Position numbers and translations under genes: made by a program. From contig JARSSP010000043.1 of assembly GCA_029624675.1 (NCBI GenBank), positions 1-64,000 on the forward strand: 64,000 bases of DNA, read 5' to 3'. Of this stretch, positions 1 to 9,600 are shown in pieces (the stretch's first letter is position 1; the number at the start of each line of letters is the position of its first letter). Below the pieces are notes generated by a model, which made no database searches, was not told where the DNA came from, and saw nothing but the letters and a program-made list of their open reading frames with translations. Origin of the DNA: Candidatus Contendibacter sp. Its GTDB lineage: Bacteria > Pseudomonadota > Gammaproteobacteria > Competibacterales > Competibacteraceae.

Positions 1-2567
1 CGCTGGGTAATGTCGGTGATTACTGAGATGAAGCCTTGCACCCGACCGTGTCCGTCACGATGGTAAGCCCAATCGACCTGGATATCGGCGACCGTGCCAT
101 CGGCACGACGATTTTTTGTAAAGTAGGTCTGGGGGAGCGGTTGCTTGCCCGCGAGGAAGCGCAGATAGCCGCGCAATCGTCGGCGTTCTCGGTCGTTCGC
201 CAGTAAATCCTGGATGTACCGTCCGACTAGATCGCTTGGCGGATAACCCTGAAAGCGTTCCAGCGCCGGATTGGCGAAACGTATCCGGCCAGTGATATCG
301 TTTTCCTGCACGCCATAGGGTAGCAGGTCGACCAGGGTACGATATTTGGCCTCGCTCTCGCGCAACGCGGTTTCCGCCAGTTTGCGTTCGGTGATGTCCT
401 GCAACGTGCCGATCGACCGGATGGGCTGGCCTTCAGCGTCGCCCAAGGTTTCGCCTTGCTGATAGACGTGCTTGACGCGCCCGTCGGCGAAACGCAGGCG
501 ATGGTCGATCTGGTAAGCAGTATGATAACTTATTGATTTTAAATGTGATTCACGTACCCGATCCACGTCTTCGGGATGCAGCAGGTCGAGAAAATCCTGG
601 TAGCGGATGCTGTATCGTCGCGGGTCGATCTCAAGAATGTGGAACAACTCCTCGGAACACAACAGGGAATCGGAAACCAGATCCCACTCCCAGGTACCGA
701 CGTGCGCCAGCCGCTGAGCCTCGTTCAGCCGTGCTTCGCTCGCGCGCAGCGCATTCTCCACCTGGATGCGCTCGGTGATGTCGCGATCCACGCCACGGAA
801 GCCCAGCAATTTTCCACCCGGCCCGAGGATCGGAACCGCCGTGCTTTCCAGATAGCGATAGCCCTCGTCCTTGCAACGCCAGCGGAGAACCAAGTTGCTC
901 CATCCCTGTCGCGTTTCGATCCAGTCGGGCCATTGGGAATCGACGATCCATCGATCTTCCGGATAAATCAACTCCTCCACCCTAATGTGCTGCATCTCGG
1001 TGGGAGAATAGCCGAGAATCTTTTCCACCGCTGGGTTCGAGTAGGTGTGATAGCCGGAAAGGTCAATGGCCCAAATCCAATCCTTGGACGTTTCCACGAT
1101 CGCATTGATCGTTTGCTGATACTCGTGCAGGGCCTCGTCCGCCTGCTTGCGCGCGGTGATGTCGCGCACCGCCGCGATCACTCGCAAATGCCCACCGATG
1201 CGGGATGCCCGAAGAGCAACCTCGGTCCAGAGCGGCTCTCCATTCCGGCGTTTGGAGCGCCACTCGAAAACTTGCGGGCCTTTTTGTATGGCCCGGCGTA
1301 CCCACTCTTCCGCCTTGGTTTGGGAATAAGGATTCTCGCCTAAATCCAGGTCGTCGATGGAGGGTCGGAGCGTCGTTCTCCAATCGTATCCGAACAGGGT
1401 GTACGCTTGATCGTTGGCGTCCAACACACGGCCGGTTTCGTCGTGGATCAACAGCGCATCGCTGGTGGCGTTGAAAATCTCACGGTAGGTTTGCTCGCTC
1501 TCGCGCAGGGCCGCCCTGGCGGCCATCTGCTCCGAAATGTCGATGGCCACGCCGACCACGCAGGGCTTGTCCTCGATTTCGGTGCGCACGCCCGTCCCGT
1601 AATACCGCCCTCGCTCTCGCCCGCCCCGATCCACCGGGGTCAGTTCCGCGAAACTTTCGCCCCGGACCAGCACATCCCGAAGCTTGGCGGCCACTCGCGT
1701 TTGATCCTGGGGGCTGACGATATCCAGGGCGCGCAGTCGCGCCATGTCCTCGTCCGACCATCCCAGCAGCTTTTGATAGCGTTGATTCCAGCGCAGGAAC
1801 CGCCCGTCTTCGGCCAGGACGAAGGCAAACCCTGGAATACTTTGAAATAAGGCTTCCAAGACTTTTTTATCGGCAACCGCCTCCTTGACCCGCTGCTCAT
1901 GCTCGGTGATGTCGCGCACCAACACCAAACCGTAGCCTTGCCCATCGTACTCCAGGTAGCTGGCATGGATTTCCACGGGGAAGACACGCCCCGTCTTGGT
2001 CCGATAACGGCTTTCGAGGAGCAGCGAGTGATGGGTTTTAAGTTCGCCCCAATGGTCGGACCAGCCGCCGGCGGCAACGTCCACATCGGTTATGCTCAGG
2101 TTCAGCAACTCGTTGCGGCTGTATTCCAATGCCCGGCAGGATGCCTCGTTGGTGTATTGAAAACGACCCCCCTCGTCGAGCAGCAAGGTCGCCTGGCCCG
2201 CTTGGTCAAGCGCGAGACCGAGCAGCGCCGCGCGCTGTTCGCTCCGCCGCTGTCCAATTAGGCGTCCGCCCAACCGCCAACGCATTGCCGCCAATCCCAG
2301 TAGTCCCAGTCCCCAGAATGCACCATAACCGGCTACGGTCACGATCGTCGGGACTGGCGCGTCGCTGGGAAACCACGCTGCCGCCTGGTTGCCAAGATGA
2401 TGCCATGCCGCTAACGCCAGCACGAGCAACGTCCACAGGAAGGCCACCCCCCAGGAGTAAGTGTTCAACCATGCCGGAGTTTCGGCTAGGGTGGGGTCCG
2501 ATATCGCGGATCGTTCCGCCCGGCGCCAACTTGCGCCTCCTAGAAGGGGATGAGTTTTAGGGTACAT
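1..2567 (-). CDS. Multi-PAS sensory protein, N-terminal part (3' end outside window)
   Basis: The frame is open from an ATG at 2567 down to base 1, so at least 855 residues are present and the C-terminal output domain lies outside the window. Two hydrophobic segments (about residues 38-55 and 68-88) form a membrane anchor. At least six PAS modules follow, starting near residues 120, 240, 360, 485, 605 and 730. They show the usual N-terminal phrases (for example LLDEGGRFQYTNEAS and LPYGVQENDITGRIRFANPA) and linkers such as RDITE and SVITDITQ. Proteins of this build are normally histidine kinases or diguanylate cyclases; which one cannot be told here. The likely role is integrating redox or ligand signals. 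The next gene in this direction is a bacteriohemerythrin, which would fit oxygen sensing, but that link is inference. Confidence 0.85.
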   Translation of the reverse strand, partial: MYPKTHPLLGGASWRRAERSAISDPTLAETPAWLNTYSWGVAFLWTLLVLALAAWHHLGNQAAAWFPSDAPVPTIVTVAGYGAFWGLGLLGLAAMRWRLGGRLIGQRRSEQRAALLGLALDQAGQATLLLDEGGRFQYTNEASCRALEYSRNELLNLSITDVDVAAGGWSDHWGELKTHHSLLLESRYRTKTGRVFPVEIHASYLEYDGQGYGLVLVRDITEHEQRVKEAVADKKVLEALFQSIPGFAFVLAEDGRFLRWNQRYQKLLGWSDEDMARLRALDIVSPQDQTRVAAKLRDVLVRGESFAELTPVDRGGRERGRYYGTGVRTEIEDKPCVVGVAIDISEQMAARAALRESEQTYREIFNATSDALLIHDETGRVLDANDQAYTLFGYDWRTTLRPSIDDLDLGENPYSQTKAEEWVRRAIQKGPQVFEWRSKRRNGEPLWTEVALRASRIGGHLRVIAAVRDITARKQADEALHEYQQTINAIVETSKDWIWAIDLSGYHTYSNPAVEKILGYSPTEMQHIRVEELIYPEDRWIVDSQWPDWIETRQGWSNLVLRWRCKDEGYRYLESTAVPILGPGGKLLGFRGVDRDITERIQVENALRASEARLNEAQRLAHVGTWEWDLVSDSLLCSEELFHILEIDPRRYSIRYQDFLDLLHPEDVDRVRESHLKSISYHTAYQIDHRLRFADGRVKHVYQQGETLGDAEGQPIRSIGTLQDITERKLAETALRESEAKYRTLVDLLPYGVQENDITGRIRFANPALERFQGYPPSDLVGRYIQDLLANDRERRRLRGYLRFLAGKQPLPQTYFTKNRRADGTVADIQVDWAYHRDGHGRVQGFISVITDITQ

Positions 2568-2870
2568 GACAGAACTCGCCGATGGTCCCGCATACAGTGT
2601 ACTCAATCATGCGGATTGCGGGCGGTGCGGAAAAGGAGCCAGGAAGGCTCGAAAGCCGTATGGGAACCTTTCGCCCGCCAGCGGTAGAGATGGATGAAAG
2701 CATCTCCATCAACGGATTTGCTCGCCGAAGGCTGTCTGGGGGACTGTTCGAAGGCGCCCCGCCCTCTGGCGGAAGAGGGGTGAAGCGGGGGCGTCTTTTC
2801 AGCAAGCCTGACCAGAGGCTATGCAAGGGCGCCTCTAGTGGGTTGTCGCGAAAGTTTTGATCGGCTCCCA

Positions 2871-2968
2871 TTCCCACGCTCCGGCGTGGAAATGTCGTCA
2901 AGCCGCTCCAGCGGTCCGCTAGGTTGCCCCATTGGGACGGGATCTGGCTCCCACGCTGGGGCGTGGGA
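2871..2968. repeat. Two short palindromic repeats in the sensor-hemerythrin gap
   Basis: Two related hairpins sit 57 bases apart, at 2871-2891 (core CCCACGCTCCGGCGTGG) and 2949-2968 (core CCCACGCTGGGGCGTGGG). They look like copies of a short dispersed palindrome common in gammaproteobacterial intergenic DNA. They lie downstream of the hemerythrin gene and upstream of the PAS gene, so they could serve as a transcript 3' end for the first. The rest of 2568-2971 holds no gene I can support. Confidence 0.6.
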
Positions 2969-2971
2969 AAA

Positions 2972-3442
2972 TCATTTGAGATAAATCGAGTTCCAGACCT
3001 TCCCTATCCACGACTGTTGCTTGGACCAACTGCCTTTCAGGCCCTTTTCCAAAAAGAAAGGAGCGTATTTTTTATCCTCCATCAGGATATGGTTTTTTAT
3101 CCATCGCCTTAGAAAGCTCATAAGTTCGATATTGACGGGTTCTCCATCCTTGAATTTACGATGAACCTTCGCAAGTTCTTCCTTGAGGCTGTCGTGTTGC
3201 TTTTGGTGGGCTTCGGTGTAAGGATAATCAAACAGGCGGAACAGGCTTTCCTCGACCGAAAAGTGTATGATGGTGTATTGCTTGAGTTCGTTGATGATGG
3301 AATCGACGGTGGATTGATCCGCCTTTTTCAAGATCGATTCGCTGTACAGGGAATTGATCAGGCCGATGAGGATCTTGTGCTGCTCGTCAATTTCCTGAAG
3401 ACCCACGCTGAGATCATCGGACCATGGAATGTACTCTGACAT
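2972..3442 (-). CDS. Bacteriohemerythrin
   Basis: 156-residue four-helix-bundle protein that binds O2 at a non-haem di-iron site. All seven expected ligands are visible: H22 in DEQH, H60 and E64 in HFSVEE, H79 and H83 in HQKQH, H118 and D123 in HILMED. I take the ATG at 3442 (MSEYIPWSDD) because GGAG lies nine bases upstream; a TTG five codons earlier is also in frame. It has no signal peptide, so it is a cytoplasmic O2 store, carrier or sensor. It stands upstream of the multi-PAS gene on the same strand with a 400-base gap, so a shared role is possible but not shown. The gap 3443-3747 on its other side holds nothing I recognise. Confidence 0.93.
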   Translation of the reverse strand: MSEYIPWSDDLSVGLQEIDEQHKILIGLINSLYSESILKKADQSTVDSIINELKQYTIIHFSVEESLFRLFDYPYTEAHQKQHDSLKEELAKVHRKFKDGEPVNIELMSFLRRWIKNHILMEDKKYAPFFLEKGLKGSWSKQQSWIGKVWNSIYLK

Positions 3443-3747
3443 ATTCAATTGCTCCAATTTTCAAATGGCTAAAAAACGGTGCTTCATCTCGGCGTGAACG
3501 GTCGAAAATCAAAATCCACCCACCGAAGTCGGTTGTTAGAATAATCAATCAGATTGCATACCAGCATCGGGGAAACCCTGATTTTGGGGGTGGCGAAACC
3601 TGAGCTTGCCGTTCGCCATGCGCATCGCTTGTCAACCGTCAATCACCCACACGCGTCACCAAGGGCGAATTCCGGCTTTCCTCCCGGTGGCGATTGTCCG
3701 AAAGAGATCCTGCCACCACCTGCGATGATCACCACGAGGGCTCGACC

Positions 3748-4038
3748 ATGAAGCAAGGTATCCTGATCGCCGCCGTACTTGGAAGCACGATAAACGTCGC
3801 CGCCACGGCGGAACCCCTGATTCTCGGTCAGGATGATACAATTGGAAAAGTGCTGGCGGCTCAGAAAGGCAAGAAGGTTACAATCCGCCTCGGTTCGGGC
3901 GAGGATCTCAGCGGTACGGTCAAGGAGGTGACTGGCTCCCTGGTGCAATTGAGCGAACTGAGCGGCAAGGAGTTTTACGATGCGGTCATCGCCCTTCAAG
4001 GCATTACGGCGGTGATCGTCCGGGTTAAGACGCCATGA
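3748..4038 (+). CDS. Small exported protein with an Sm/SH3-like fold signature
   Basis: 96 residues from the ATG at 3748 (GAGGG seven bases upstream). Residues 1-20 (MKQGILIAAVLGSTINVAAT) form a Sec signal peptide with cleavage likely near TAEP. The mature part is short and beta-rich. The pattern VTIRLGSGEDLSGTVKEV followed by VIALQGITAVIVRV resembles the five-stranded Sm/LSm-type barrels that bacteria use in small envelope proteins. No catalytic residue is evident. Function unknown; it stands alone between longer gaps. An upstream in-frame start at 3694 would hide the signal peptide and is less likely. Confidence 0.6.
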   Translation: MKQGILIAAVLGSTINVAATAEPLILGQDDTIGKVLAAQKGKKVTIRLGSGEDLSGTVKEVTGSLVQLSELSGKEFYDAVIALQGITAVIVRVKTP

Positions 4039-4236
4039 TCGTCGAACAACCTCGGACCTGAACCGGAATGCGAGCCGTTTTTCGGCCGCCTATCCGTTAC
4101 GGTCATTGGACTGGCCCTGTGGTTGGCCGGTTCGCGTTAGCGGTTAGTCTTTGGCCTTTGGCCTTTAACCTTTGACCTTATGAAATAAAACGAAAATTGA
4201 CGCGGACATTCAGGCTTCGGACTGGGGACGACAACG

Positions 4237-4533
4237 ATGGGCTGGCGAACAGCGGTGTTGATAGTGGCATTGATGACTGACGCTTGCGCGCTCAATTACG
4301 CGGCTGACCGGCCATTTCAAAGCTGGCTGTCTCGGGCGGAGGCGCGCTGCGGGCCGAATTACGGGGCGCTTCCCCTGAATACGCCGGAACAACGCGTGCA
4401 GTTCGAAAGCATGAGCTATCGCACCTATTACGGCGAACTGCCTCGAGAAGTCTACGCCGATCGCCTGAAAATTCTTTATCCAAATAACGGTCTGACGGTG
4501 GATTGCCTGGCGACTTCCGTGCCGAGGTTGTGA
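4237..4533 (+). CDS. Hypothetical small exported protein
   Basis: 98 residues. It begins MGWRTAVLIVALMTDACALN, a short hydrophobic leader ending in a cysteine that could be a poor lipobox (TDAC), so it is either a lipoprotein or a Sec-exported protein. The remainder is hydrophilic with three further cysteine/tyrosine-rich patches (ARCGPNYG, YRTYYGELP, VDCLATS). I do not recognise a family. It lies 83 bases upstream of the DUF1269 gene on the same strand and may be co-transcribed. The 200 bases upstream contain only short imperfect CTTTGGC/CTTTAAC/CTTTGAC repeats (about 4148-4180). Confidence 0.5.
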   Translation: MGWRTAVLIVALMTDACALNYAADRPFQSWLSRAEARCGPNYGALPLNTPEQRVQFESMSYRTYYGELPREVYADRLKILYPNNGLTVDCLATSVPRL

Positions 4534-4616
4534 GGCCGCCAGACCAAACTTGGATGAATCACGAGGTGAAATACCTTATCCATCAACCATCTTGAAGCAC
4601 TTTGGGAGAATTTACG

Positions 4617-5150
4617 ATGAGCAACACGTTTGTCGCGGTCGCCTATGATGATATGTACACCGCCCAGGAGGTCCGGTTGCGGCTGCTGCGGATGCAGAAG
4701 GAGTACCTGATCGACCTGGAGGACGCGGTAGCCGCTGTCCGCGACGAGAAGGGCAAGGTCAAGCTGCATCAGATTCACAACCTGACCGCCGCCGGCGCGG
4801 CCTCCGGCAGTTTCTGGGGATTGCTGATCGGTCTGATCTTCTTGAATCCGCTACTGGGGCTGGCGGCGGGCGCGGCCGGCGGCGCGCTGAGCGGCGCGCT
4901 GGCCGATGTCGGCATCAACGATGATTTCATGAAGAAGCTGGCCTCCGAATTGAAGCCAGGTTCCTCGGTACTGTTCGTGCTGGTCAAACATTTCACCCCG
5001 GACAAGGTGCTGGCCGAGTTGGAAGGCACCGGTGGACGGCTGCTGAAAACCTCGTTGTCGGACGAGGACGAGGCCAAGTTGCAAGCAGTGCTGGATACGG
5101 TTAAACCCTCGGCTGGGGCTGGTATTCCCGATTTGGAAAAGCCGGCATAA
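4617..5150 (+). CDS. DUF1269-family membrane protein
   Basis: 177 residues from ATG 4617; GGGAG lies eight bases upstream, which decides this start over the one at 4602. The N-terminus (FVAVAYDDMYTAQEVRLRL) and the following charged stretch are a soluble ferredoxin-like region. A central glycine/alanine-rich hydrophobic hairpin (about residues 62-100, with SGSFWGLLIGLIFLNPLLG and AAGAAGGALSGAL) spans the membrane. The C-terminal SSVLFVLVKHFTPDKV region completes the DUF1269 pattern. The family's role is not established; members often respond to stress or osmotic change. The gene ends just before a bidirectional terminator shared with the convergent RND operon. Confidence 0.85.
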   Translation: MSNTFVAVAYDDMYTAQEVRLRLLRMQKEYLIDLEDAVAAVRDEKGKVKLHQIHNLTAAGAASGSFWGLLIGLIFLNPLLGLAAGAAGGALSGALADVGINDDFMKKLASELKPGSSVLFVLVKHFTPDKVLAELEGTGGRLLKTSLSDEDEAKLQAVLDTVKPSAGAGIPDLEKPA

Positions 5151-5173
5151 ATCGCTTGGCGCGTTAAATGAAA

Positions 5174-5214
5174 AACGAACGGGGCGCGTTCCCACGCACC
5201 CCGTTCGTTGTTTT
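5174..5214. terminator. Bidirectional intrinsic terminator
   Basis: A 16-base stem (AACGAACGGGGCGCGT at 5174-5189 pairing with 5194-5209, one G-T type mismatch) closes on a four-base loop. It is flanked by an A-run on the left (5170-5175) and GTTTTAG on the right, so it can stop transcripts from both the DUF1269 gene and the convergent RND operon. Confidence 0.85.
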
Positions 5215-5228
5215 AGCGAACGCAGCGG

Positions 5229-6668
5229 CTATGAAGCCGGTGGTGCCGAACTCGCCACCTTCGCCGGGGGCGCGCCCATCCTCTCCGCCTCATTCACCCA
5301 GCCGCCGCCCAGTGCGGCATACACACTAACCAGGGCGGTGTAGAGTTGACCCTGGCTCTGAACATACTGAAGCTGGGCGGTGAACAGATTGCGCTCGGCG
5401 TCCACCACCGTCAGGTAGTCGGAATAACCGTTTTTATAGCGGAGCGTCGCCAGATCCACATAGCGTTGCAGGGCGCTGACTTGCGCGGCCTGATCCTTCA
5501 ACTGCTCGCGCAGCTTGCTGACCGCGATCAGGCTGTCGTCCACCTCGGCGAAGGCGCGCTGAATCACCTTCTGGTAATTGAACAGTGCTTCCTGCCGCAC
5601 CGCTTCCGCCTGCTGCAACTGGCCGGTCAAGGTGCCGCCGGTGAAGATCGGCTGGACCAGTTGGCCGGCGAACTGCCAGGTACGGGAAGGGCCGTTGAAC
5701 AGATCGGAAAGATCGTTGCTGGCGGTACCGAAAAACCCGGTCAGCGAGATGCTGGGGAAGAACGCCGCCTTGGCCACGCCGATCTGGGCGTTGGCGGCGA
5801 TCAACTGCTGTTCGGCGCCGCGGATGTCGGGGCGCCGCTCCAGCAATTCGGACGGCAAACCCGCCGGCACCTGGGGCATGGCCAGTTGATCCAGGGTCAC
5901 GCCCCGGGCGATTTTGCCGGGATTGCGCCCCAGCAGGAGGCTGATGGCGTTCTCCTGTTGCGCGATCTGCCGCTCCAGCACCGGCACCTGAACCGCCGCA
6001 TTCTGGTACTCGGCCACGGCCTGCTGGTAATCCAGTTCCCCGATCAGTCCCGCCTTGAAGCGCAGCCCGTTGATCCGCACCGATTCGCTGCGGGTTTTTA
6101 GCGTCGCCCGGGTCACGGCCAGTTGCTGGTCGTAGTCGAGCAACTGGACGTAGCTGTTGGCCACCTGGCTGACCAGGGTCAGGATCACGGTGCGCTTGGC
6201 TTCCTCGGTCGCCAGCAGTTGCGCGCGGGCTGCCTCGGTGGCGTTGCGCAGCTTGCCCCACAGATCGACTTCGAACGACACGCCCAGATCGATCTGGAAA
6301 CTGTTGCCGGGATTCTCCCCCGTCGTCAGAGGTGGATTTTCGCTGAGGCGGGTGCGCGCTCCAGCGGCGTTGGCCCCGACCTGCGGGAACTCCGCGCCAC
6401 GGGTCGCGCCGTAGCGGCCCATGTATTCCTCGACCCGCGCGGCGGCGATCAGCAGGTCCTTGTTCTCCCGCAACGCGGTCTGGATGAGGTTGTTCAGCAC
6501 CGGATCGCCGAACTGCTCCCACCAGGCGGTATTGGCGAAATCGTTGGCCTGCTGGATGTTGACCTGCCACTGAGCCGGAACCGGCGCCTCCGGGCGCTGG
6601 TAGGTCGGGGCGAGCGAGCAGCCGGCGAGGGCGAGACCGATGGCAACCGTAAGTAATGCCTTACGCAT
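5229..6668 (-). CDS. RND efflux outer-membrane factor, NodT family lipoprotein
   Basis: 479 residues from ATG 6668 (GGAGG nine bases upstream). It has an N-terminal lipoprotein signal (LALAGCSLAPTY) and the two TolC-like repeats of outer-membrane efflux channels. Seen are WWEQFGDPVLNNLI, VDLWGKLRNATEAARA, LLERRPDIRGAEQQLIAANA and FAEVDDSL, all hallmarks of this family. It forms the trimeric outer-membrane duct of a tripartite pump whose inner-membrane pump and adaptor are encoded immediately upstream. Its ATG overlaps the stop of the pump gene by eight bases, so translation is probably coupled. The substrate cannot be read from the sequence. Confidence 0.95.
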   Translation of the reverse strand: MRKALLTVAIGLALAGCSLAPTYQRPEAPVPAQWQVNIQQANDFANTAWWEQFGDPVLNNLIQTALRENKDLLIAAARVEEYMGRYGATRGAEFPQVGANAAGARTRLSENPPLTTGENPGNSFQIDLGVSFEVDLWGKLRNATEAARAQLLATEEAKRTVILTLVSQVANSYVQLLDYDQQLAVTRATLKTRSESVRINGLRFKAGLIGELDYQQAVAEYQNAAVQVPVLERQIAQQENAISLLLGRNPGKIARGVTLDQLAMPQVPAGLPSELLERRPDIRGAEQQLIAANAQIGVAKAAFFPSISLTGFFGTASNDLSDLFNGPSRTWQFAGQLVQPIFTGGTLTGQLQQAEAVRQEALFNYQKVIQRAFAEVDDSLIAVSKLREQLKDQAAQVSALQRYVDLATLRYKNGYSDYLTVVDAERNLFTAQLQYVQSQGQLYTALVSVYAALGGGWVNEAERMGAPPAKVASSAPPAS

Positions 6669-9600
6669 CGTGGCGGTCCTCCGATGAGCCTTCGCCCCCA
6701 ACCCCTCTCCCAGCGGGCGAGGGGAGCGACGGTGTGGTTTCCAGCGCTAACGGCTCCCTCCCCTCTCGTGAGGAAGGGTTCGGGTCGGCTTTCTCTTTCT
6801 TGCCGCCGGTTTTCTCGCTGATGCCCTCGAACAGGCGGAAGAACATCGGCACGAAGAAGATCGCCAGCACCGTCGCCGCCGTCATGCCGCCGACGATGCC
6901 GGTGCCAATGGAATGCCGGCTGTTGGCCCCGGCGCCGGTGGCGATGACCAGCGGAATCGCGCCGAGGATGAAGGCCAGCGACGTCATGAGGATGGGGCGG
7001 AACCGTAAGTGGGCCGCCTCCACCGCCGCGTCCATGATCGGCATGCCCTCCTCGTGCTTCATCACCGCGAACTCCACGATCAGGATGGCGTTCTTGGCCG
7101 CCAGGCCGACCAGGGTCAGCAGACCGATCTGGAAGTACACGTCGTTTTCCATCCCGCGCAACCAGACCGCCAGCAGGGCGCCAAACACGCCAAACGGCAC
7201 GGCCATCAATACGCTGAACGGCAGCGACCATTTCTCATACTGCGCCGCCAGGATCAGGAACACCATGATCAGGCCGTAGACGAACACCATCGCCGAATCA
7301 CCGCCGACCTTCTTTTCCTGATAAGCCTGGCCGCTCCAGGCGAAGGAATAACCTTCCGGCAACACCTCGCGGGCCACGGCTTCCATGGTGGCCAGCGCCT
7401 GACCGGAGCTAAACCCTGGCCCAGCACCGCCCGTCACCTTGGCGGCGGGGAAGGTATTGAAGCGGGTGATCAGATTCGGGGCGCTGGTGTATTCCAGCTT
7501 GGTCACCGCCGACAGCGGCACCATGCCGCCGCTGTTGGAACGCACGTAAACTTGCTTGATGTCGTCCGGGCGGGAACGGTATTCCGGTGCCGCCTGCACG
7601 ATTACCTGCCATACCTGGCTGAGATAGTTGAACTGGCTGATGTACATCGAGCCGAACAACGCTTGCAGCGTGCCGAACACGGTGCTGACCGGCACACCCA
7701 AAGTCCGGGCCTGCTCGCGATCCAGCGTCACATACAATTGTTGCGAAGCCGGATTGAGCGTGGCGGTCAGTCCACGCAGTTCCGGACGCTCCTTGGCCTT
7801 GGCGATAAACTTCTGAGTCACTTCGGCCAGTTGCTTGATATCGCCGCTGCCGCGACTCTGAATCCAGAACTCAAACCCGCCGGTGGTGCCGAGGCCGGGA
7901 ATCGACGGCGGGTTGAACACCAGGGCGATAGCCTCGCCGATCCTGGCGAATTTCCCCATCACCTCGCGGATGACGTTGGGCGCGCTCAATTTCGGATCCT
8001 TGCGCTCCTCGTAATCCTTGAACGACACGAACAAGGTGGTGTCGGTGGTTTTCATCTGCGAATCCAGCAGGCTGTAACCGTTCACCGCGACCACGCTGCT
8101 GACCGCCGGGTTGGCGCGGAAGATCTGGCTCATTTGCTCGCCCACCGCCTCGGTCCGATCCAGACTGGCGCCGTCGGGCATGATGCCCACGCCAAACACA
8201 TAGCCCTGATCCTCATCGGGCACGAAGCTGGTCGGCACCTTTTCAAACAGGCCGTAAATCGCCACCAGCATCACCGCGAACAGCGCCAGGCCCAGCAGGA
8301 TGCGCTTGACCAGGAATCGCACACCATCGGTATAGCGATGTGTGAACCACTCAAATCCGCGATTGAAGGGACCGAAGAAGAAGCGGTAGAGCAAGTCGGT
8401 GCGCTGGTCGCCGTGTTCGCCCGGCTTGAGCAGCAACGCCGCCAGCGCCGGACTCAGAGTCAACGCCACCAGGCCGGAAATCGCCACCGAGATCGCGATG
8501 GTGATCGCGAACTGCTTGTACAACTGCCCGGTCATGCCACCCAGGAAACCGACCGGCACGAACACCGCGCCCAGCACCAGCACCACGGCGATGACCGGTC
8601 CGGTGACTTCCTCCATCGCCCGATGCGCGGCCTCCTTGGGCGAGAGATGAAATTCCGCCATGTTGCGCTCGACGTTTTCCACCACCACGATGGCGTCGTC
8701 CACCACGATACCAATACAGAGCACCATGCCAAACAAGGTGAGCATGTTGATCGAGAAGCCCAGCAGGTACATGCCGCTGAAGGTGGCGATCACCGACACG
8801 ATGACCGCCACGATGGGGATGACGGTGGCCCGCCAGCTTTGCAGGAACAGGTAGACCACCAGGATGACCAGCACGATAGCTTCCATCAGGGTTTTCACCA
8901 CCTCGTCGATCGAGGCCTGGACGAACTTGGTGGTATCCAGGGCGATGGAATAGTCGATGCCAGCCGGGAAGCTTTTCTTGAGTTCCTCCAGCGCCGCCCG
9001 CACCTGCTTGGACACATCCAGGGCGTTGGCGCCGGCCTGCTGATACACCGCGATGGCAGTGCCAACCTTGCCGTTGAAGCGGCTGCGCAGGTTGTAGCTC
9101 TGCATTCCCAGGGTGACATAGCCGATGTCCTTGAGCCGCAACACGCCAGCGCCGGTGGTGCTGGCGCGCAGGATGATGTTCTCGAACTCCTCCGGCGTGG
9201 TCAGCCGGCCCTGGGTGGAAACCGGGAAGGTCAGTTCCACTGGACCGTTGGTGGGCGCCTGGCCGATCTGGCCGATGGCGAACTGCTGGTTCTGGCTTTG
9301 GATGGCCTGAATTACTTCGTCCGTGGTCAGACCCAGCTCGCTCATCCGGTCTGGTTTCAGCCAGATCCGCATGGCGTAGTTGGGCACGCCGAAGATGCTG
9401 GACTGATTGGCGCCGGGAATGCGTTGCAGGGCGTTGAGCACGTACAGATAGGCGTAGTTGCCGACGAAGGTCTCGTCGCGGCTCCCGTCCGGGGAATAGA
9501 GCGCGATCACCAGCAGGAAGGTGGACGATTTGGTCTGAACCTGTACCCCCTGTTTGGATACTTCCTCCGGCAACTGCGGCAAGGCCAGGCTCACCTGATT

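Noticed and set aside
4148-4180. Short CTTTGGC-like tandem repeats
   Set aside because: Only four imperfect units; no link to a gene or known repeat.
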